DNA of 11,962 nt from Pseudomonadota bacterium (GTDB lineage Bacteria; Pseudomonadota; Gammaproteobacteria; Enterobacterales; Enterobacteriaceae): positions 1 to 11,962 of the forward strand of contig JAFACP010000248.1 in the NCBI GenBank assembly GCA_023425455.1. Direction: 5' to 3'. The notes below the pieces were generated by a model. The model made no database searches and was not told where the DNA came from. It was given only the letters and a program-made list of their open reading frames with translations. A program made the position numbers and the translations under genes. Below are positions 6,366 through 11,962 of the stretch, piece after piece (positions within the stretch are counted from its first letter, which is position 1; each line of letters starts with the position of its first letter).

Positions 6366-7699
6366 AAACGGTGATTCGTACTGCTGAGACGCATCCGCTG
6401 ACCTGGCGTCTGCGCGATGACAAGCAGCCTGTCTGGCTCGACGAATATCAGAGCAAAAACGGTTATGCCGGGGCGCGTAAGGCGCTGGGCGGCATGGCAC
6501 CGGATGAGATCGTTAATGCGGTAAAAGACGCCGGTCTGAAAGGACGCGGCGGCGCGGGCTTCTCCACGGGTCTGAAATGGAGCCTGATGCCGAAAGACGA
6601 ATCCATGAACATCCGTTACCTGCTGTGTAACGCTGATGAAATGGAGCCGGGCACCTATAAAGACCGCCTGCTGATGGAGCAGCTGCCGCACCTGCTGGTG
6701 GAAGGTATGCTGATCTCCGCCTTTGCGCTGAAAGCGTACCGCGGTTACATCTTCCTGCGCGGCGAGTACATCGAAGCGGCGGAAAACCTGCGTCGGGCGA
6801 TTGCAGAAGCCACCGAAGCGGGTCTGCTGGGCAAAAATATTCTTGGCACCGGTTTTGACTTTGAACTGTTCGTGCACACCGGCGCCGGGCGTTATATCTG
6901 CGGTGAAGAGACCGCGCTGATTAACTCACTGGAAGGCCGTCGCGCCAACCCGCGCTCCAAGCCGCCGTTCCCGGCAAGCTCCGGCGTGTGGGGAAAACCG
7001 ACCTGTGTCAACAACGTCGAAACCCTGTGTAACGTCCCGGCGATCCTCGCCAACGGCGTAGAGTGGTATCAGGGCATCTCCTCAAGCAAAGATGCCGGTA
7101 CCAAGCTGATGGGCTTCTCCGGCCGGGTGAAAAACCCGGGCGTCTGGGAGCTGCCGTTTGGCACCACCGCACGCGAAATTCTTGAAGACTACGCCGGCGG
7201 TATGCGCGATGGTCTGAAATTCAAAGCCTGGCAGCCGGGTGGGGCAGGGACGGACTTCCTGACCGAGGCCCACCTTGACCTGCCAATGGAGTTCGAAAGC
7301 ATTGGTAAAGCGGGCAGCCGTCTGGGTACGGCGCTGGCGATGGCCGTCGACCACGAGATCGGCATGGTATCGCTGGTGCGTAACCTGGAAGAGTTCTTCG
7401 CCCGTGAGTCCTGCGGCTGGTGTACACCGTGCCGTGATGGTCTGCCGTGGAGCGTGAAGATCCTGCGCGCTATTGAACGTGGCGAAGGCCAGCCTGGCGA
7501 TATCGAGACACTTGAGCAACTGTGTCGATTCCTGGGGCCGGGTAAAACCTTCTGCGCCCACGCACCGGGTGCTGTCGAGCCACTGCAGAGCGCGATTAAA
7601 TATTTCCGCGACGAATTCGAAGCAGGCATCAGGCAGCCGTTCAGCAATACCCATTCAATCAATGGTATTCAGCCGAACCTGCTGAAAGCGCGCTGGTAA
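6362..7699 (+). CDS. nuoF: NADH-quinone oxidoreductase subunit F (NADH- and FMN-binding)
   Basis: NuoF is the entry point of complex I: it binds NADH, FMN and the [4Fe-4S] cluster N3. It is 445 residues, as in E. coli. The glycine-rich [13 protein letters not shown] (61-73) and [13 protein letters not shown] (90-102) line the FMN/NADH site, and [20 protein letters not shown] (172-191) completes it. E183, the residue studied in E. coli as important for preferring NADH over NADPH, is retained. The N3 ligands are C351, C354 and C357 ([12 protein letters not shown]) and C398 (KTFCAHAPG). GGAG (6350-6353), eight bases upstream inside nuoE, serves as ribosome site, and the ATGA overlap with nuoE suggests coupled translation. 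The gap to nuoG is 56 bases and holds a hairpin. Confidence 0.97.
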   Translation: MKTVIRTAETHPLTWRLRDDKQPVWLDEYQSKNGYAGARKALGGMAPDEIVNAVKDAGLKGRGGAGFSTGLKWSLMPKDESMNIRYLLCNADEMEPGTYKDRLLMEQLPHLLVEGMLISAFALKAYRGYIFLRGEYIEAAENLRRAIAEATEAGLLGKNILGTGFDFELFVHTGAGRYICGEETALINSLEGRRANPRSKPPFPASSGVWGKPTCVNNVETLCNVPAILANGVEWYQGISSSKDAGTKLMGFSGRVKNPGVWELPFGTTAREILEDYAGGMRDGLKFKAWQPGGAGTDFLTEAHLDLPMEFESIGKAGSRLGTALAMAVDHEIGMVSLVRNLEEFFARESCGWCTPCRDGLPWSVKILRAIERGEGQPGDIETLEQLCRFLGPGKTFCAHAPGAVEPLQSAIKYFRDEFEAGIRQPFSNTHSINGIQPNLLKARW

Positions 7700-7719
7700 C
7701 GACAAGAATTTTGATTAAC

Positions 7720-7738
7720 GCTCAGACATCGTCTGAGC
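7720..7738 (+). other. Perfect 8-bp hairpin between nuoF and nuoG
   Basis: GCTCAGAC (7720-7727) and GTCTGAGC (7731-7738) are exact reverse complements around the loop ATC. The hairpin lies 20 bases after the nuoF stop and ends just before the nuoG ribosome site TGGAAG (7743-7748). It has no T-run, so it is not a classic terminator. It could act in message processing or set the ratio of NuoF to NuoG, which is inference. Confidence 0.55.
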
Positions 7739-7755
7739 CAACTGGAAGCATGCTA

Positions 7756-10482
7756 ATGGCTACGATTCATGTAGACGGCAAAGAATACGACGTCAACGGG
7801 GCGGACAACCTGCTGGAAGCTTGTCTGTCTCTTGGCCTCGATATTCCGTACTTTTGCTGGCATCCGGCGCTGGGCAGCGTCGGTGCTTGCCGCCAGTGTG
7901 CGGTGAAGCAATATCAAAACGCGGAAGACACGCGTGGTCGCCTGGTGATGTCCTGTATGACGCCAGCCGCCGAAGGCACTTTTATTTCGATCGACGACGA
8001 AGAAGCGAAACAGTTCCGTGAAAGCGTGGTGGAGTGGCTGATGACCAACCACCCACACGATTGCCCGGTCTGTGAAGAGGGCGGCAACTGCCACCTGCAG
8101 GATATGACCGTCATGACCGGTCACAGCTTCCGTCGCTATCGCTTTACCAAGCGTACCCACCGTAATCAGGATCTGGGGCCGTTCATCTCGCACGAAATGA
8201 ACCGCTGCATCGCCTGCTACCGCTGCGTGCGTTATTACAAAGACTACGCGGACGGTCAGGATCTGGGCGTCTATGGTGCCCATGACAACGTCTACTTCGG
8301 TCGTCCGGAAGATGGCGTGCTGGAGAGCGAATTCTCCGGCAACCTGGTCGAAATCTGTCCGACCGGCGTGTTCACCGATAAAACGCACTCCGAGCGTTAT
8401 AACCGTAAATGGGACATGCAGTTTGCGCCGAGCATCTGCCAGCAGTGCTCCCTCGGCTGTAACACCAGCCCGGGCGAACGCTATGGCGAGCTGCGCCGTA
8501 TCGAAAACCGTTACAACGGCACCGTTAACCACTATTTCCTCTGTGACCGTGGTCGCTTCGGCTATGGCTATGTGAACCTGAAAGATCGTCCACGTCAGCC
8601 GGTTCAGCGCCGTGGCGATGACTTCATCACCCTCAACGCTGAGCAGGCGATGCAGGGGGCGGCAGATATTCTGCGTCAGTCGAAGAAAGTGATCGGTATC
8701 GGCTCCCCGCGCGCCAGCATCGAAAGCAACTTCGCGCTGCGTGAGCTGGTGGGTGCGGAAAACTTCTACACCGGTATCGCAGAAGGCGAGCAGGCGCGTC
8801 TGCAGCTGGTGCTGAAAGTGCTGCGCGAAGGCGGTATTCATACCCCGGCACTGCGCGAAATTGAATCGTATGACGCGGTGCTGGTGCTGGGTGAAGACCT
8901 GACGCAGACCGGCGCCCGCGCGGCGCTGGCGGTTCGTCAGGCGGTGAAAGGCAAAGCGCGCGAAATGGCTGCAGCGCAGAAAGTGGCCGACTGGCAGATT
9001 GCGGCGATCCTCAATATTGGCCAGCGGGCTAAACATCCGCTGTTCGTGACCAACGTCGATAATACCCGTCTGGATGACATCGCGGCGTGGACCTACTGCG
9101 CGCCGGTTGAAGATCAGGCCCGTCTTGGCTTTGCGATTGCCCACGCGCTGGACAACACGGCGCCAGCGGTCGACGGTCTGGACAGCGACCTGCAGAACAA
9201 GGTCGATGTGATTGTTCAGGCGCTGGCGGGGGCGAAGAAACCGCTGATTATTTCCGGAACCAACGCCGGCAGCGTAGAGATCGTTCAGGCGGCAGCGAAC
9301 GTGGCCAAAGCCCTGAAAGACCGCGGTGCGGACGTTGGTATCACCATGATTGCCCGTGCGGTGAACAGCATCGGTCTGGGTATGATTGGCGGTGGCTCTC
9401 TGGAAGCCGCGTTAAGCGAACTCGAATCGGGTGCCGCTGACGCCGTGGTGGTGCTGGAAAACGATCTGCACCGTCACGCTTCTGCCGCCCGCGTTGACGC
9501 CGCGCTCTCTAAAGCGCCGCTGGTGATGGTTATCGACCATCAGCGCACTGCCATCATGGATAAAGCGCACCTGGTGCTCTCTGCGGCGAGCTTCGCCGAA
9601 AGCGACGGGACGGTCATCAACAACGAAGGCCGCGCGCAGCGCTTCTTCCAGGTGTATGACCCGGCGTACTACGACAGCAACACCGTGATGCTGGAAAGCT
9701 GGCGCTGGCTGCACTCGCTGCACAGCACCGTGCAGAGCCGCGAACTGGACTGGACTCAACTCGATCACGTGATTGACGCGGTGGTGGAAAAACTGCCTCA
9801 GCTGTCCGGCATCAAAGATGCGGCCCCTGATGCAAGCTTCCGTATTCGCGGTCAGAAACTGGCGCGTGAGCCGCACCGCTACAGCGGTCGCACCGCGATG
9901 CGCGCCAATATCAGCGTGCATGAGCCGCGTCAGCCGCAGGATAAAGACACCATGTTCGCCTTCTCCATGGAAGGGAACAACCAGCCGTCCGCGCAGCGCA
10001 CTCAGGTGCCATTTGCCTGGGCACCGGGCTGGAACTCCCCGCAGGCATGGAATAAATTCCAGGCGGAAGTGGGTGGGTCACTGCGTCACGGCGATCCTGG
10101 CGTGCGCCTGATTGAAGCCTCAGAAACCGGTCTGGACTTCTTCACGACCGTGCCGGCGAGCTTCCAGCCACAGGTTGGTCAGTGGCGTATCGCGCCGTAC
10201 TACCACCTGTTTGGTAGCGACGAGATGTCCCAGCGCTCACCCGTATTCCAGAGCCGTATGCCGCAGCCGTACATCAAGCTCAACCCGGCGGATGCCGCGA
10301 CGCTTGGCGTGAACGCGGGCGCCAACATCGCCTTTAGCTATGAGGGCCAGACCATCAGCCTGCCGCTGATTGTCTCTGACGCTCTGACGGCAGGGCAGGT
10401 TGGTCTGCCGATGGGCATGCCTGGCATTGCGCCAGTCATGGCAGGCGCGAGTCTTGATAACCTGCAGGAGGCAAAAGCATGA
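7756..10482 (+). CDS. nuoG: NADH-quinone oxidoreductase subunit G (multi-cluster, molybdopterin-oxidoreductase-like)
   Basis: NuoG is the largest subunit of the cytoplasmic arm and carries much of the electron wire. With the ATG at 7756 it has 908 residues, matching E. coli ([11 protein letters not shown]). TGGAAG (7743-7748) lies seven bases upstream. An ATG at 7750 is too close to that site, and the frame's extension to a TTG at 7711 runs through the intergenic hairpin, so both are disfavoured. Ligands, in this numbering: N1b C34, C45, C48, C67; N5 H99, C103, C106, C112; N4 C151, C154, C157, C201; and N7 C228, C231, C235, C263. N7 is found only in some bacteria. The rest, from about 270, is the large domain related to molybdopterin oxidoreductases, without a visible cofactor role in complex I. 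The stop overlaps the nuoH start (ATGA). Confidence 0.97.
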   Translation: MATIHVDGKEYDVNGADNLLEACLSLGLDIPYFCWHPALGSVGACRQCAVKQYQNAEDTRGRLVMSCMTPAAEGTFISIDDEEAKQFRESVVEWLMTNHPHDCPVCEEGGNCHLQDMTVMTGHSFRRYRFTKRTHRNQDLGPFISHEMNRCIACYRCVRYYKDYADGQDLGVYGAHDNVYFGRPEDGVLESEFSGNLVEICPTGVFTDKTHSERYNRKWDMQFAPSICQQCSLGCNTSPGERYGELRRIENRYNGTVNHYFLCDRGRFGYGYVNLKDRPRQPVQRRGDDFITLNAEQAMQGAADILRQSKKVIGIGSPRASIESNFALRELVGAENFYTGIAEGEQARLQLVLKVLREGGIHTPALREIESYDAVLVLGEDLTQTGARAALAVRQAVKGKAREMAAAQKVADWQIAAILNIGQRAKHPLFVTNVDNTRLDDIAAWTYCAPVEDQARLGFAIAHALDNTAPAVDGLDSDLQNKVDVIVQALAGAKKPLIISGTNAGSVEIVQAAANVAKALKDRGADVGITMIARAVNSIGLGMIGGGSLEAALSELESGAADAVVVLENDLHRHASAARVDAALSKAPLVMVIDHQRTAIMDKAHLVLSAASFAESDGTVINNEGRAQRFFQVYDPAYYDSNTVMLESWRWLHSLHSTVQSRELDWTQLDHVIDAVVEKLPQLSGIKDAAPDASFRIRGQKLAREPHRYSGRTAMRANISVHEPRQPQDKDTMFAFSMEGNNQPSAQRTQVPFAWAPGWNSPQAWNKFQAEVGGSLRHGDPGVRLIEASETGLDFFTTVPASFQPQVGQWRIAPYYHLFGSDEMSQRSPVFQSRMPQPYIKLNPADAATLGVNAGANIAFSYEGQTISLPLIVSDALTAGQVGLPMGMPGIAPVMAGASLDNLQEAKA

Positions 10483-11456
10483 GTTGGTTAACGCCGGATC
10501 TTATCGACATCCTGCTGAGCATTCTGAAAGCAGTGGTTATCCTGCTGGTGGTGGTCACCTGCGGCGCGTTCATGAGCTTTGGTGAACGTCGTCTGCTCGG
10601 TCTGTTCCAGAACCGTTACGGACCGAACCGCGTAGGCTGGGGCGGCTCGCTCCAGCTGGTTGCGGACATGATCAAAATGTTCTTTAAAGAGGACTGGATC
10701 CCACGCTTCGCGGACCGGGTGATCTTTACCCTGGCACCGATGATCGCCTTCACCTCGCTGCTGCTGGCATTTGCTATTGTGCCTGTCAGCCCGACCTGGG
10801 TTGTGGCCGATCTGAACATCGGGATCCTGTTCTTCCTGATGATGGCAGGCCTCGCGGTGTATGCGGTGCTGTTTGCCGGCTGGTCCAGTAACAACAAATA
10901 CTCGCTGCTGGGCGCGATGCGTGCGTCTGCGCAGACCCTCAGCTACGAAGTGTTCCTCGGGCTCTCGCTGATGGGCGTGGTGGCGCAGGCCGGTTCATTT
11001 AACATGACCGACATCGTCAACAACCAGGCTGACATCTGGAACGTTATCCCGCAGTTCTTTGGTTTTATTACCTTTGCTATCGCGGGCGTGGCGGTGTGTC
11101 ACCGTCACCCGTTTGACCAGCCAGAAGCCGAACAGGAGCTGGCCGACGGTTACCACATCGAATATTCCGGTATGAAATTCGGTCTGTTCTTCGTGGGCGA
11201 GTACATCGGTATTGTCACCGTCTCCGCGTTGATGGTAACGCTGTTCTTTGGTGGCTGGCATGGCCCGTTCTTACCGCCGTTCATCTGGTTCGCGCTGAAA
11301 ACCGCGTTCTTCATGATGATGTTCATTTTGATTCGTGCGTCATTACCGCGTCCTCGTTATGACCAGGTAATGTCTTTCGGCTGGAAAGTTTGCCTGCCGC
11401 TGACGCTCATCAACTTGCTGGTAACGGCGGCTGTCATTCTCTGGCAGGCGCAATAA
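10479..11456 (+). CDS. nuoH: NADH-quinone oxidoreductase subunit H (membrane, quinone chamber)
   Basis: NuoH is the polytopic inner-membrane subunit that, with NuoB and NuoCD, forms the quinone-binding chamber and links it to proton pumping. It is 325 residues, as in E. coli, with about eight hydrophobic segments beginning at residue 10. The family motifs are [20 protein letters not shown] (34-53, with E36) and the acidic cytoplasmic loop [20 protein letters not shown] near 207-226. After that comes [15 protein letters not shown]. The C-terminus [13 protein letters not shown] matches E. coli. AGGAGG (10466-10471), seven bases before the ATG and inside nuoG, is the strongest ribosome site in the operon and overlaps the coupled ATGA junction. 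nuoI starts 14 bases downstream. Confidence 0.97.
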   Translation: MSWLTPDLIDILLSILKAVVILLVVVTCGAFMSFGERRLLGLFQNRYGPNRVGWGGSLQLVADMIKMFFKEDWIPRFADRVIFTLAPMIAFTSLLLAFAIVPVSPTWVVADLNIGILFFLMMAGLAVYAVLFAGWSSNNKYSLLGAMRASAQTLSYEVFLGLSLMGVVAQAGSFNMTDIVNNQADIWNVIPQFFGFITFAIAGVAVCHRHPFDQPEAEQELADGYHIEYSGMKFGLFFVGEYIGIVTVSALMVTLFFGGWHGPFLPPFIWFALKTAFFMMMFILIRASLPRPRYDQVMSFGWKVCLPLTLINLLVTAAVILWQAQ

Positions 11457-11470
11457 GGGGCTAATAGACC

Positions 11471-11962
11471 ATGACCTTAAAAGAATTATTGGTGGGCTTT
11501 GGCACCCAGGTACGCAGTATCTGGATGATCGGCCTGCACGCGTTTGCCAAACGCGAAACCCGGATGTACCCGGAAGAACCGGTATATCTGCCGCCGCGCT
11601 ACCGTGGCCGTATCGTGCTGACGCGCGATCCGGACGGCGAGGAGCGCTGCGTTGCCTGTAACCTGTGTGCGGTAGCGTGTCCGGTAGGCTGTATCTCTCT
11701 GCAGAAAGCGGAGACGGTCGATGGCCGCTGGTATCCTGAGTTCTTCCGCATCAACTTCTCACGCTGCATCTTCTGCGGTCTGTGTGAAGAAGCGTGCCCA
11801 ACCACGGCGATTCAGCTGACCCCGGACTTCGAACTGGGTGAGTACAAACGTCAGGATCTGGTGTACGAGAAAGAGGATCTGCTGATTTCCGGTCCGGGCA
11901 AATACCCGGAATATAACTTCTACCGGATGGCGGGTATGGCAATCGACGGCAAAGATAAGGGC
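11471..11962 (+). CDS. nuoI: NADH-quinone oxidoreductase subunit I, N-terminal part (cut by window edge)
   Basis: NuoI is the 8Fe-ferredoxin-like subunit that carries clusters N6a and N6b between NuoG and the N2 cluster in NuoB. The window holds 164 codons; the E. coli protein is 180, so about 16 C-terminal residues are missing at the edge. An N-terminal amphipathic region (about 1-30, [20 protein letters not shown]) rests on the membrane. Two [4Fe-4S] motifs follow: C60, C63, C66, C70 ([15 protein letters not shown]) and C99, C102, C105, C109 ([13 protein letters not shown]). In the usual arrangement the fourth cysteine of each motif serves the other cluster. AAGGGG (11455-11460), overlapping the end of nuoH, is the ribosome site at ten bases. 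Confidence 0.96.
   Translation, partial: MTLKELLVGFGTQVRSIWMIGLHAFAKRETRMYPEEPVYLPPRYRGRIVLTRDPDGEERCVACNLCAVACPVGCISLQKAETVDGRWYPEFFRINFSRCIFCGLCEEACPTTAIQLTPDFELGEYKRQDLVYEKEDLLISGPGKYPEYNFYRMAGMAIDGKDKG

Noticed and set aside
5859..6500. A 213-residue minus-strand open frame opposite nuoE and the start of nuoF.
   Set aside because: It is antisense to two conserved genes, with no start signals or family resemblance.
7711..7755. An extended nuoG start at TTG 7711, adding 15 residues.
   Set aside because: The added segment runs through the intergenic hairpin, has no ribosome site and does not resemble the known NuoG N-terminus. ATG 7756 has a well-spaced TGGAAG.
7753..9144. A 463-residue minus-strand open frame opposite nuoG.
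   Set aside because: It mirrors the codon pattern of nuoG, has no recognisable domain and overlaps a certain gene throughout.

Overview
The window is a piece of ordinary enterobacterial chromosome. Recognisable protein sequences place it in the family Enterobacteriaceae. They match what I remember of Escherichia coli proteins at most positions, with small differences that suggest an Enterobacter- or Klebsiella-like relative rather than E. coli itself, for example a 224-residue NuoB. The species call is inference from memory, not from a search.

Layout: positions 1-333 hold the start of alaA (glutamate-pyruvate aminotransferase) on the minus strand, cut by the window edge. A gene-free stretch of about 940 bases follows, AT-rich in its middle, containing several inverted repeats. 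It separates alaA from the divergently transcribed lrhA (1273-2211, plus strand), a LysR-type regulator of motility genes. lrhA ends at a strong intrinsic terminator (2249-2294). A second gene-free stretch of about 550 bases is the control region and leader of the nuo operon.

From 2843 to the right edge runs the first part of the nuo operon, which encodes the proton-pumping NADH:quinone oxidoreductase (respiratory complex I): nuoA, nuoB, the fused nuoC/nuoD, nuoE, nuoF, nuoG, nuoH and the first 164 codons of nuoI. All are on the plus strand and tightly packed. NuoE, NuoF and NuoG form the NADH-oxidising arm (FMN plus most iron-sulfur clusters). NuoB, NuoCD and NuoI form the connecting arm, which passes electrons to quinone. 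NuoA and NuoH are membrane subunits next to the quinone site. Every expected cluster-binding cysteine (and the one histidine) that lies within the window is present, so the enzyme looks intact. The remaining membrane subunits (nuoJ-N) would lie beyond the right edge.

I found no mobile element, CRISPR array, tRNA, rRNA, pseudogene or foreign-looking island, and no undescribed gene system. The points worth a second look are regulatory: dyad symmetries upstream of lrhA, a cluster of FNR-, Fur- and NarL-like motifs before nuoA, a foldable nuo leader whose start codon is complementary to the small RNA RyhB, and two hairpins in the gaps between nuo genes.
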